DNA from: Siphonodentalium dalli | Lineage: Eukaryota; Mollusca; Scaphopoda; Gadilida; Siphonodentaliidae | Direction: 5' to 3' | Assembly: GCA_032622095.1 (NCBI GenBank) | Contig: CP136068.1 | Location: 161,035,465-161,099,464 of the forward strand | DNA length: 64,000 nucleotides | In this document: positions 47,600-58,076 of the stretch, piece after piece | Numbering within the stretch: the first letter of the stretch is position 1 | Layout of the letters: every line of letters starts with the position of its first letter | Notes under the pieces: generated by a model | Databases searched by the model: none | Told to the model about the DNA's origin: nothing | Seen by the model: the letters and a program-made list of their open reading frames with translations, nothing else | Program-made: the position numbers and the translations under genes

Positions 47600-48462
47600 G
47601 TGAGTCATTATCAAGTTAATTATCACAAAAAGTGTTTCCCAATAACGGTGAATAACGATAACCCAAATTCTATTGAATCATACTTCCAAGTTCGCTATTT
47701 ATTGAAAACGACACTTTCCGTTGGCCAGTAATTACAATTACGCTATCTGCTCAAGCAGGCAAACAAAACAAAAGCAACACAAAAACTGAAGCTGGTTTCC
47801 TGCGGCATGTTACAATTCAACCGACAATTTCCGACCAATACAGACACGACTATAAGTAGAAACATGACTAGCAAATCAGGGTACATAACTACGACGGCGT
47901 ATAAAACCAACTCAGTTGTTAATCTGATCTGTTATAACAAAATAGTGAATCCGATATATAATATCAAATTATATTTCTACTTTGATATATGCAAGGGCCA
48001 CGAAACAAGGACTTAAACTAATCTTAAGATGGACTTAATCAAATATGCAAGGTGTAAAATTAACACATTACTCTGTCGAAAGCAACCTCTTGCTCTAATC
48101 CAACAGCTAAATATATAGCCGATGTCTGAGTATTTTCATAACGAGCGTTTTTAAAGAGCGTTCAGATAACCTTCTAAAAATAGTAACATCATCACTACTG
48201 TCGGAAGAAACCTCTTGATTTCAAGACCCAACCCTTATCAGGCCTCATGTTTAAAACGATGAAAACAGTTAAATATAAATATATTTCACAAAGAGAGTGT
48301 CTGAAGAGCGTGAACGCGTCATTCTAAAAAATTATCACCCTCACTTAGCATACTGACCCCACACCATTGCGACATAGGCCCAATAATAACTAGGTTGTGT
48401 TATTATTTGTGAATATACAATATCATAATGTTTAACAGTGTATATCATACTATTGACCACGG
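47600..48462. other. Intron of gene B, nothing recognised
   Basis: No coding or repeat signal was found in this part of the intron. Confidence 0.4.
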
Positions 48463-48938
48463 TTCGCGCTGCCACTTGCCAAAATTGCCAATGGCAAAAA
48501 TAATTAACATTTGGCAAAAAATATTTTCATTTAGCAAAAGTTTTAGCAAGTCATTTTTTAATTTTTTAATTCCTCAAAAAATATCGGTCAATCAATACCA
48601 TTCAATTTAGGAAATTATTACAATGGAATTATATTAGTTGTGTTTTATACGGTTTCGCAAATGTTAACACCTCCAATAAGATGCAGTTTATCTGATATCA
48701 TTTGTATTGATGTGTGGAGGGATTACCTGTATTTAGTGTGATGGTGGTGTTTACATAGCTAATTCTCTGATGATACAACGCTTATATGCCATTGTATTGT
48801 TCGGTGATTGGTTTATTGGTTGCAGAAAATGATACTATCAGGAATAATATTTGGCAAATTCTAAATTAATTTGGCAAAAAATACTTTCATTTGGCAAATT
48901 ATTTGGCAAAAGTACATTTCGGTCCAGCGCGGAACCTG
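48463..48938 (+). mobile_element. TTTGGCAAA-motif MITE, copy 1
   Basis: The ends are GGTTCGCGCTG and the complement of GGTTCCGCGCTGG. Next to both ends are clusters of TTTGGCAAA/TTTGCCAAA motifs. The centre is shared with 50752-51232 in inverted orientation (ACACCTCCAATAAGATGCAG, GATATCATTTGTATTGATG). The right end is only 57 bases from the 3' splice site of the following exon. Confidence 0.8.
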
Positions 48939-48995
48939 CTATGGACGATTATGAGGAACATTAAATTGATGCCCAACAATTTTTTTTACTTTCAG

Positions 48996-49175
48996 CATTT
49001 CCAACTGATTATCACAGTGAGATTGTTGGGGAACAAACCATTTGTTTCAAGGTTGTACAGGGAGGTTACACTTACTACCAGGGGAATGCGACATGTAGTG
49101 GTGAGGGTGGTCATTTACTGCGAGTGAGCAATATAGCCACATGGAACGTGATGGCGGATGTTCTCAATGAACCAA
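48996..49175 (+). CDS. C-type lectin domain, first exon, gene B
   Basis: The acceptor TTTTTTTACTTTCAG ends at 48995. The donor is CCAA|GTAAGT at 49175/49176. The exon is 180 nt and phase 1 on both sides, exactly like 15145-15324. It encodes ICFKVVQGGYTYYQGNATC, the first strand with cysteine 1 (unlike gene A) and helix 1, ending at cysteine 2. Then come GGHLLRVSN and an IATWNVMADVLNE helix 2. The order matches the standard long-loop CTLD. Joined to the EGF exon the split codon is Ala, and joined to the last exon it is Thr. Predicted to be part of a secreted protein. Confidence 0.88.
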
Positions 49176-50007
49176 GTAAGTATAACTAAAACATTATTTT
49201 TGTAAATTACTATATACGATATATTGGGATCGAAACTGCAAACTCTGCAATAAGGGATGTCGTCATGGTCAGATGACGTATCAACTTACAAAAGTGGTTT
49301 TGAAATTGTGATGAGGTGCCCAAAAATTCAAAAGATCGCCAATGGCTTAGAGTCTTTATGGTTTCTTTGCACATATTACTGGCGAGGTTATATTCCTCGT
49401 ATATCACGTATAATATTACGGGATGTTCGTTGTGCACATATGTTAGAAGTGTTGTTAATTACAATTAACTGACATGTCCCATATTCCCACATGGAGAATT
49501 GGCTTAGAAAGTTTGAGAATTTTGGTTACGATACTTCAATTAAAATGTGCTCCGAAAGTCGTCTCTAAATCACAACAGCATCATTAAATATTTATGTTAT
49601 TTAGAGTGCCAGGATAATATCTTAATAACGCCGCTGTCCAACATAATGATACCAGCAATCCCATGACCTAATCGTGCTGAAGATTTACGACAAATGTCAA
49701 GCTTTCATAATATGGTTTGTGTTTTGTTGTGGTCACATCTGGTCAAAATGTTACATTACTTTTGAGGTTGACTATATATTATATATCTTTTTACACGGAA
49801 ATGGCTCGAACCCCAAATTAGCCCAACAGTTACCTAACGATACGCTGACGTCATAGCGATGACATGCAATACGTGCTTTGTTTCTTAACATTGGTCGATA
49901 ACTTTGAGATCGTATCGTTTGAGTCGCTTGGACATATTTAATCAGCGGCCTCCTAAAAAAAATTGCATCTGTAGACCACGGGAAGAAAATATAGAGCTGT
50001 CATCTGC
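49176..50007. other. Last intron of gene B, 5' part
   Basis: No feature was recognised in this part of the intron. Confidence 0.4.
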
Positions 50008-50101
50008 AGAATGAGGTCCCCAGAGGGTGAATTTGGTGATGCTAGCCCGCTATGCGGGATAGCATCACTAAATTCACCCTCTGGTGACCTCATTCTGCAA
50101 A
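50008..50101. repeat. Hairpin family H2, copy 1
   Basis: A nearly perfect palindrome of about 94 bp. It runs from GCAGAATGAGGTCCCCAGAG through GGTGAATTTGGTGATGCTAG to the centre CCCGCTATGCGGG, and back. Two diverged copies lie at 58077-58176 and 58350-58460. Confidence 0.85.
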
Positions 50102-50751
50102 TGACAGGCTCACTATTTCAAGGCTTGTTAGAAAATCTAGATTTGTCATCACTCTGAAACGTTTACGGTATAACATAATCGTGATGATTAAAACGCAGAT
50201 AAATTAGTGGGTGGCGTTTTACATAGTATCACGTCACGATAATGACATGTACCTTTTCCGTACAGTCGAGTGTTTTTCCGACTCCAGATTTCCAATGAAT
50301 ACAAATTGCACAGTGTTTGCCTATGGTCCGAGTTTTGTGTTCGATGTTGTTTTGTTTTATGACTTAAAAGCGTCTTTCTGCATTTGTCATGTAATCTTCG
50401 TATTGTTGAAAGGTATTTCAGAATTGATCGGCCTACCGGGACAAATTTTAACAAATAATATTATGAGGTTTAATGAAATTGGAGAGCAAATCGTCATCTG
50501 GCTTTAATGTAAAATAGAGTATGTAAAATTAGGATGTCATTTTCTGTATTAATTCATCTCGAAGTAGTCAGATGGAATAAAACAGTATCTGATTACTATT
50601 AGAAAATACTCGTATTTGAATTCAAATCAATCAACTGGGAAAACAAGTGTTGTATTAGTGAAATTCAAAGTATAAATTACTTGTATTTTATTCAGACTGT
50701 ATTGATATAATCGTCCCATCCCTGTTTGGTGTTTAATCGGTTGGGGCCAGG
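50102..50751. other. Intronic stretch, nothing recognised
   Basis: A 98-codon + frame (50211-50507) has no recognisable motif and is probably chance. Confidence 0.35.
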
Positions 50752-51232
50752 GTCCGCGCTGGACCGAAATGTACTTTTGCCAAATAATTTGCCAAATGAA
50801 AATATTTTTTGCCAAATTATATTAGAATTTGCCAAATATTATTCCTGATAGTATAATTTTCTGCAACAAGTAAACCAATCACCGAACAACACAATGGTAT
50901 AGAAGCGTTGTTTCATCAGAGAATTAGCTATTTAAACATCACCATCACACTAAATGCAGGTAATCCCTCCACCCATCAATACAAATGATATCAGATTAAC
51001 TGCATCTTAATGGAGGTGTTAACTTTTGCGAAACCATATAAAACACAACTAATATAATTCCATTGTAATAATTTCCTAAATTGAAAGGAATTGATTGACC
51101 GATATTTTTTCAACTATATTGAGGAATTAAAAAAATGACTTGCCAAAACTTTTGCCAAATGAAAATATTTTTTGCCAAATGTGAATTTTTTTTGCCATTG
51201 GCAAATTTGGCAAGTGGCATCTTTAACCATTG
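50752..51232 (-). mobile_element. TTTGGCAAA-motif MITE, copy 2, inverted
   Basis: Complement of 48463-48938 with the same TTTGCCAAAT clusters at both ends and the end GGGTCCGCGCTGGACC. Both copies lie within gene B, in different introns and in opposite orientations. Confidence 0.8.
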
Positions 51233-51245
51233 ATATACTAAATAA

Positions 51246-51648
51246 CAATTGACGAGTAGTTACCGCATAGGAAATATTCAGCTATTAAAATATTTTTGTT
51301 TTGTGATACCCATAATATATGAGCAGGTGGATGCTCGCATCCCGGCCCACAGTATATCATGTGGTTTTCACATGTGTACTGACACCTTGTTTATTAATTT
51401 TGGGTCAATATATCACGCCATTAATAAAGAGCGTTTAGACGTATATTCTATGCTTTTGTTACTCTTATCCGGACAGTTTGTAAACTGCCGCAAGGTAGAC
51501 TGCTATGGACTACCGAAGTCCAAGACAGGGTGCCTCTATACTGTGGGGCCGGGATGCGAGCACCCACCTGCTCATATATTATGGGTATCACAAAACTAAA
51601 ACAAAAAATCACAATTGACGAGTAGTTACCGCATAGGAAATATTTCAG
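51246..51648. mobile_element. ~330-bp TIR element flanked by 36-37-bp direct repeats
   Basis: The direct repeats at 51246-51281 and 51612-51648 both read CAATTGACGAGTAGTTACCG followed by CATAGGAAATATT(T)CAG. Between them are inverted repeats of about 60 bp: GTTTTGTGATACCCATAATA at the left, continuing through GCAGGTGGATGCTCGCATCC, and the complement at 51538-51600. Open frames on both strands only read the inverted repeats. The direct repeat is unusually long for a target-site duplication. Confidence 0.75.
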
Positions 51649-51655
51649 ATAATGA

Positions 51656-52198
51656 CAGGGGGGGGGGTGAAAAAAAAAATGGCACGTATGCCGGGGTGGG
51701 TGGGTGTTCAAAGCCACCAACAAGCAATTTTTTCCGCAACTAAAAAAAATATTTCCTGCTTGTTTTTTAGTGTTTTGGCAATGAGTTGGGCTTCAAAACC
51801 ACGTTGAATGAGAGAAATAATGTAATTCTAACTGGTAAACTGACTGCAGGCAGTTATCGTGTTGTATTTTGTTGCAAATTTTGAAATCCAAGATGGCCGC
51901 TGGCAGCCATGTTTTTTTGGCCAAATGACCTCTAAATGACTCATTCCTATTTACATGTCCATGTTAACATCCATGATAAATAGTATGCGCATAAATTCAT
52001 ATACAGCTGTTTACAGTGAATCCCCCCCGCAAATCTCTGTTTTAGTGCTAAAAGGGGGGTGGGGTGGGTGTCAAAAAATGGTCGGAAAAAACTGCCGAAA
52101 ACGGAACAAAATTTGGTGGTGGGGTGGGTGGGTACAAAAAATGATCGAAAGGGAAAAAATGCCATACGTGCCTGAAATATTTTTCCGACCCCCCCCTG
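51656..52198. mobile_element. 543-bp CAGGGG-ended TIR element with 7-bp target duplication
   Basis: The left end is CAGGGGGGGGGGTGAAAAAA and then GGCACGTATG. The right end is CATACGTGCCTG, TTTTTCCGAC and a C run ending CCTG. It is flanked by ATAATGA at 51649-51655 and 52199-52205. It shares its ends with 40281-41875. The interior has GGGGTGGGTG tracts that could form G-quadruplexes. Confidence 0.85.
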
Positions 52199-52419
52199 AT
52201 AATGAGTCGTTTATTGAACTAGTTATCTAAACACATCCCTCGATACATAGGATTATGTATGTATACGTATTCATCTGCCGTCTGCTTATAACCTGTATAT
52301 CCCTGTAAAGCATTGAATAATAGACCATTCACTTTTAACTGACTGGGATAATCCATTTAGTATAGAAAGGGCTAAATAATCGATTTAAATCAGTCAACCC
52401 AAGAGCTGCACGTTCATGT

Positions 52420-52918
52420 TCCCACGTTCCAGGTTTAAACATTTTCTCAGAACTGTTCCACGTCCATATTAGAGAATCACGTGTGCGACTCAACCTCCCA
52501 TGAATCAACGTCCACACCAGCCCCTCCCCCTGAATCAACGTTCCTACCAGAGAGTCATGTGACACCCATGAATCACATCCCAACGAGAAAATAATTTGTG
52601 ATACCCAAACTCCCTGGCCCCACGTCCCTATTCGAGAATCATATGACATACCAAAACTACTGACTCCACGTCCCAACTTGAGATTCATTTGGCACCCCAA
52701 ACCCCCTGACTCCATATCCCTACTCGGGAATCATGTGACACCCCAATCCCCTTGAAACCACGCCCTACTCGATAACGATGTGACACCACAAACACTCTGA
52801 CTCAACGTCCCTACTCGAGAATCGTGTGACACACCCAACCCCCTGACACCATGTCTCTACTCGAGAATCACGCGAGACCACAAGCCCCCTGACTCCACGT
52901 CCCTACTCGAGAATATGG
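52420..52918. repeat. Degenerate ~48-bp minisatellite
   Basis: About ten units follow the pattern CCCCTGACTCCACGTCCCTA, CTCGAGAATCATGTGACACC, then a C/A-rich spacer. Divergence is high at the left and lower toward 52918. Minus-strand open frames of over 100 codons read the array. Confidence 0.85.
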
Positions 52919-52974
52919 GTGGGCGATTACATTTTAATTTGTAGATATATCGCAATGCCTTCGTGTGTGTCATA

Positions 52975-53296
52975 TCCCATATATGCCAGCATATGATACC
53001 ATATATCCCATATATTCCAGCATATGATACCATATATTCCTGCATATGCTACCATATATCCCATATATTCCAGCATATTATACCATATATTCCTGCATAT
53101 GCTACCATATATCCCATATATTCCAGCATATGATACCATATATCCCATATATTCCAGCATATGATACCATACATTCCAGCATATGATACCATATATATCA
53201 TATATTCCAGCATATGATACCATATATCCCATATATTCCAGCATATGATACCATATATCCCATATATTCCAGCATATGATACCATATATTCCAGCA
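52975..53296. repeat. 22/31-bp minisatellite carrying repeated splice-acceptor sequence
   Basis: The units are CATATGATACCATATATTCCAG (22 bp), with a 9-bp ATATATCCC-type insert in many, giving 31 bp. ATTCCAG|CAT occurs nine times. The last occurrence (AG at 53293-53294) is the acceptor of the final gene B exon. The minus-strand open frames here are products of the array. Confidence 0.93.
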
Positions 53297-53521
53297 TACG
53301 CCGGCGGTTTTGATGGCTTCTACGTGGACGGCTCAGAGGAAGGGCATCTCGGAACATGGAAGTACTCTGACGGATCACTTGTGCCTTGGATCAATTGGGC
53401 AGACGGGGAACCAAGCAGTCAAAGCCAGAACTGCATGGCCATGTACCGACCACGCGGTCTGAAGATCGTTGACCGCACGTGCACCAAGTCAGGCGGATGT
53501 GTCTGTCAAATTGATGTATAA
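53295..53521 (+). CDS. C-type lectin domain, terminal exon, gene B
   Basis: The acceptor CATATATTCCAG ends at 53294 and the stop is TAA at 53519-53521 (227 nt). It encodes the second half of the CTLD: GFYVDGSEEG, WKYSDGSLVPWINWADGEPS, then QNCMAMY and CTKSGGCVCQ. This is the long loop with two tryptophans, cysteine 3, a W-A-D-G-E-P-S segment and cysteine 4. The calcium/sugar-contact motif reads EPS instead of EPN. EPS-like variants occur in invertebrate lectins, and some still bind sugar, so activity is possible but not assured. The product ends five residues after the last cysteine with no membrane anchor. Overall order for gene B is (signal and PAN?)-EGF-CTLD. Confidence 0.9.
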
Positions 53522-53789
53522 AGAAAAAACATTATCATGTGAAAACGTCCGACGTCGTCGCCTGGGCACTATGCTATTATAACTCCTAAATATATCTGTG
53601 GGAGGAAACGCCATTTCGAAATGTGTATATGTTTACAAATCATGTTCATAAAATCTGATAAACCAAACTCTTGAGCGATCGTTGTATTCGCATAATCTGG
53701 GCTCATTTTACTTTGATATAAGCATAATGTGTAAAAACAAAAAAGAAAGACATTTGTTCACTGAAGATAAAACACATGTTAAAAAAAAT
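53522..53789. other. 3' flank of gene B
   Basis: AT-rich probable 3' untranslated region. No canonical AATAAA was noticed. Confidence 0.4.
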
Positions 53790-54052
53790 GTAACCTACCG
53801 GAGTAATCAAAAATATGCTGAAAAGTTCATAGACCGCCAACCCGTTTCCGATTGCTACTAATTGCCTCAAATATATATACTCAAATATATAGCTATATAT
53901 ATATTTGAGAATAGCTATTTGAGTATATATATTGAGTATATATATTTGAGTATATATATTTGAGTATATTTATCTGCTCAATGAATAGCAACCGAATACG
54001 GGTTGATCATCTGTGAACTGTTCAGCATATTACTGATACCCAGTCAGGTATA
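53790..54052. repeat. Foldback with CTCAAATATATAT core
   Basis: Arms ATATGCTGAAAAGTTCATAG ... CCAACCCGTTTCCGATTGCT (53813-53860) and their complement (53985-54032) flank a core of ATATATTTGAG/CTCAAATATAT repeats. Confidence 0.75.
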
Positions 54053-54479
54053 CATGTACAATGACCACTCCACATAGTGCCTCCACATTTTAGCAGCGTG
54101 GTCATTGACGCTTCCGGCGTTTTCACAAGATAATATTGTTAGTTTATACACCAATCTGACATACATTGTATATTTCCGACAGTAACTGTTGTGGTGCACG
54201 GGTCGGCTATGATCATCAGTCCTATGGTCGGGATTTGAAAATAATAGCTTTCGAATTGCATGTTCATATATTTCACTGACGTATGTACCCGGCGTTGAAC
54301 GGATACGGTCGTACATACTATCAAGTTCAAGTTGGGTTCATCAAACCGCCACACACAATTCAGGTTTTTGCATAACTATCACAAAGCGTCTGGGTAGACC
54401 ATATTCTTTGTTATATCATTTTGGCTCGTAAAATATTAGGCCTTTGAATCGACTCGGGAGCAGTCACCATAACATTTTG
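54053..54479. other. Stretch with nothing recognised
   Basis: No feature beyond short overlapping open frames. Confidence 0.4.
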
Positions 54480-55080
54480 AAATTATGATTGTTTCTGGCA
54501 TGGCTTAAATACTTCGCAATTGCCATGTCACACGCGAATCAATTTTCAATGGAATTACCATTTGCGTGTGATAAAGCAAAATTGAACACAAACCCGACCA
54601 TGATAATTGTTTACGGTGTCACATGGGAATGACATCATATAGAATCTCAGCCATATCATAAATGGGGTGTTGAAAGCCACATGTTCCCAAATACTATCTC
54701 ACACTCCAATAGTCGAATGGTATTACTATGAAATTATTGTTTACTGTTGCTATCCCACACATGATTGGCATTTCTACGAAACATCAGAAATATCGTAAGG
54801 GGGGTTTTTGAAACCCACATGTTCCCAACTTCTATCGCATTGTATTACTATGAAATTATGGCTTAATTACTTGTTTGAAACTGCTATGTTACACGCGAAT
54901 CGTATTTCAATTACATGACCATTTGCATGTGGTAACGCAAAATACAAACATACTAATTCCTGTGTTGTGTCACACACGAATGATAGCTATGTTAACCGTT
55001 TTTGCAATATTTTGAAATCCACATGTTCAAATGTTCTATCTCACACGTGAATGGTAATACTATATATGTATGTCTTACAT
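54480..55080. repeat. Degenerate block with TCACACGCGAAT and CCACATGTTC motifs
   Basis: TCACACGCGAATC-type phrases (54528, 54890, 54970) alternate with CATTTGCGTGTGA complements (54560, 54920) and CCACATGTTCCCAAATACTATCTCACA-type phrases (54678, 54812, 55020). Units are about 170-200 bp and diverged. Confidence 0.5.
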
Positions 55081-55843
55081 TCCGATCGTTTGTGGTTTGT
55101 GTGATCGTGAAAGGATAATACTCGAAGCTTCCTCGTGCAATCCTTGACATCACATCCGCCTCGGACTAACAACAGCAGGCAGGAAACGGGAGATAATTGT
55201 AGGTATACTATATGTACAGCAGATCAGGCTAATCAAAATTTATTAGAGTAATTTTGAATGGTCATTTCCATGCAAATCTCTGCAGCAAAAGTTACAGAGT
55301 TGCAAATATTTATAGGTCTGCCTTTGAAAACAATATATATTTACATAGCGGGTCGGCTCGGATTTGTTTCCATTGGAGAGTTGGTGTATTTACTTTTTAA
55401 TTTTATATTGATTTTCAAGCGTTGTAATTCCAGAAAATTATTCTCAAACATAAATTTATATTAACAAATGGCAATTAACCAAGCCTAGCCGCCATGTAAA
55501 TGATACGCATGTCTAATGATATGGCTGTTTTATTTCCATACAACTGCTTGATACATGTATATAACATTTGCTGCTGAGATTTTCTAAATTGGTCACCCGA
55601 CCGCCCTAAAGAAATTAACTTATAATGTCACTGCATAATAACTTTTGTTAGCGTCCACTGCAACTATGGAATATAGGAACTAAGTGTCAATTGCCTTTGA
55701 TTGTCAATTTTTCTATTTATATTTTGATTGTATACATTGATATTATGTGATAATGTATTATTTATCCCACAGTGTTAGAGTGAAAGACAACAACTGGAAT
55801 GCGTTTTATAGCCACCTGTTTAGAAAATCATAATTATTTACAG
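55081..55843. other. Stretch before a candidate exon
   Basis: No gene was recognised. ATTTATCCCACAG at 55760-55772 and AATTATTTACAG at 55832-55843 are possible 3' splice sites of the exon that follows. Confidence 0.35.
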
Positions 55844-56059
55844 GAAGCCGAGACAATAAATGTAATAGTAAAACAATACAAACATGTGGGTGACAATTTT
55901 TTGAGGCACAATAACCGCCTATACAGATTTAGGCCAAAAGGGGGAGACACAAATCGAATGCGTATGTCCCAAAACAAAAAAACAGGGAGGGAGGGTTGTC
56001 AACACAAGCGACTGTCTTCGGCAAAGAAATTATTGGAAAGAATGTTTAACGCAGTATAA
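55844..56059 (+). CDS. Candidate terminal exon, basic protein tail, family unknown
   Basis: Following AATTATTTACAG, an open frame of about 71 codons runs to TAA at 56059. The same frame is open back to an ATG at 55799. It begins EAETINVIVKQYKHVGDNF, continues with an arginine/asparagine-rich segment (RHNNRLYRFRPKGGD) and ends basic (KRLSSAKKLLERMFNAV). Codon choice and composition look more protein-like than other frames nearby. No repeat copy is present. About 1.3 kb downstream lies AATAAA (57365) in a T-rich context, which would make 56060-57390 a long 3' untranslated region. I cannot link it to upstream exons, and no family is recognised. It could belong to a gene whose 5' part I failed to see. 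Confidence 0.35.
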   Translation, partial: EAETINVIVKQYKHVGDNFLRHNNRLYRFRPKGGDTNRMRMSQNKKTGREGCQHKRLSSAKKLLERMFNAV

Positions 56060-57364
56060 CTGCGCGCATCCCCCGGCCAAAGATATAGTTCATATGATTC
56101 TGCTCTTCAAATTATCCCCATTCGCTAACTAAATAACAATACTGCCAAAGTACTTGTACTTTATAATTATGTTTTATTTCCGTCTAAGTACTTCGCAATA
56201 TCAGTGTATAGCTTACTTATCTGAAATGTCATGCGGTATGCTGTAGTGATATATACGAGTGAAAGATCTCGTGATCAAACATGATTATGTTTGTACCCAA
56301 TATATGGTTTACGTTTACGCATCTATAACCCTGTGTGATAAAGTACGTCGTTTTGTACGACTATGTTTTGTTTAGAATCATTATACTATACATACTGTGG
56401 TTTTATATTGTGTTCACTGTTGTGTTTGTATTTATTCATCGAATTGACATGTTTATTTTGAGTGTTAATTTGTATTTTAAGAAATTGATGTTCAAATGTT
56501 GATACACCCATAGCAAAACGACGTAATCATTATATTCATCCACCCATCCAGCTGTCCGCCCATCAACATTTTGGTTTTCATATGATCGAATTAGTTCTAC
56601 TACTTATATTCACTACCAAAAAGTACAGCTCAAATTTGATATTTTGGTTTGGTCGCCTATGTTCACAAATGTCACTTGATTAAAAAATATTACCAATTTA
56701 AAACATCCGTCGTTCACTTTCACGCTCAACATAGTCGCGTGTTGGTGGGTTAATTGTGTGATCAGTGTTGGTTATATGTCACCGATCTTATTATTGCGTG
56801 TAATTTGAACGTAACCAGTTGTCAAGCTGTGGGCATGATTTTGAGCGACCCTCATACGTGGTTCTCTGAATTCACTCTATAGACCAAATCTTCTCGGTCC
56901 ACACGGGAGATCGGTTGTATTGATGCTGTTTTCTACCGAGGCCCGCCCGTTACTCTTCTATAACTGACTTTTATTTAAAATACGTACTACATTTACACGT
57001 GGAGCGCAGGAATTCACACGAACCCCCGAATGCGGGTAATCATCTGATATGTACGCGGTTAATTTTATAGACAACTATTCATATTTGTTTCGACGTTTTG
57101 TTTAGATCCAGGTTGGGTTACCAGTCCTCATGACTTTGACCGAAACAACAGCCGATGAGCAACTATTACTATCGCAGTTCTGATGCTGCTGTTTCGATTC
57201 AAGGAACAATTTGATATCATCATGACGTATATGTTTTAACTACTATAAATTGTATGTTAGATTGGTTATGTTTAAGTTACTATTTGTGTATATACTGTTT
57301 TTTAGAAGTGAGTTAAGAGCACCAATGCTCGTTTTGTACATGTTTTAAATTGCCTGAGTTTATA
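56060..57364. other. Possible 3' untranslated region, nothing else recognised
   Basis: AT-rich, no repeats or coding signal. Confidence 0.3.
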
Positions 57365-57370
57365 AATAAA
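57365..57370 (+). terminator. Possible polyadenylation signal
   Basis: AATAAA followed by T/G-rich sequence, on the same strand as the candidate exon at 55844-56059. Confidence 0.3.
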
Positions 57371-57599
57371 GCTTTCGAATTTGAACATGAATTTTGAACT
57401 TGACTTGTTCGGATGTTATTCAACTGTTTGTTGATAGAATGGCTGTCATTGTTATATATCACTTTTTTAACTTAACACGCGATGTCCAGAAGGAATGAAC
57501 CCACGGCTATCTAAATAGTTAGGACGGCTGGTTATTCATCAGTTATGTAAATGTTTAAACACGAGATAACAGTATAAGGCATATACATGTATCTGTTAA

Positions 57600-57770
57600 T
57601 TGTACAGAGTAGTTACGCACCCATGTAGTTAAAGGTTATCGACTCCCGCTGGACGATTAGTTACACACAAATGTAGATAAAGTTTATCATTGTCCATTGA
57701 ATGATTAGTTACACACAAAATAGTTAAAAGTTATCGTAGTTCGGTGGACGAGTAGTTACACACATAGAAC
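57600..57770. repeat. ~58-bp minisatellite, three units
   Basis: The units follow AGTTACACACAAATGTAG(T/A)T, AAA(G/A)GTTATCG and a GTGGACGA-type end. Confidence 0.75.
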
Positions 57771-58076
57771 ATAAAGCAAAGTATATCTTTGTTTTCATGT
57801 TCTTCTTAAAAACGAATGTTTTACCGATTGGATTTTGGACACGCGACCTATAGAATATCTTATCTGAGCTCGATATTGCATGATTCAGCAGGCATGATGC
57901 GAAAACTCTCAAATACAGGCAATTATTTAAGAAGTTGTTGTCATTCTAAATGAAAATACTAACAATTTGTTTTTAATAAAGGACAATTACGTTCCCTCGT
58001 GCATGCCTGCATGGTATTCAGAGATGATTACACAGCTATGTGAACTTCGAGCCTGCATATATCGTGTTTGTCATAT

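Noticed and set aside
51249-51599. A 116-codon + frame
   Set aside because: It runs through both inverted repeats of a TIR element. The same peptide phrase (VIPIIYEQV) appears on the minus strand of the other arm.
52927-53378. Overlapping minus-strand frames over 100 codons rich in Y, G, I and M
   Set aside because: They read the 22/31-bp minisatellite backwards and overlap the real + strand CTLD exon.
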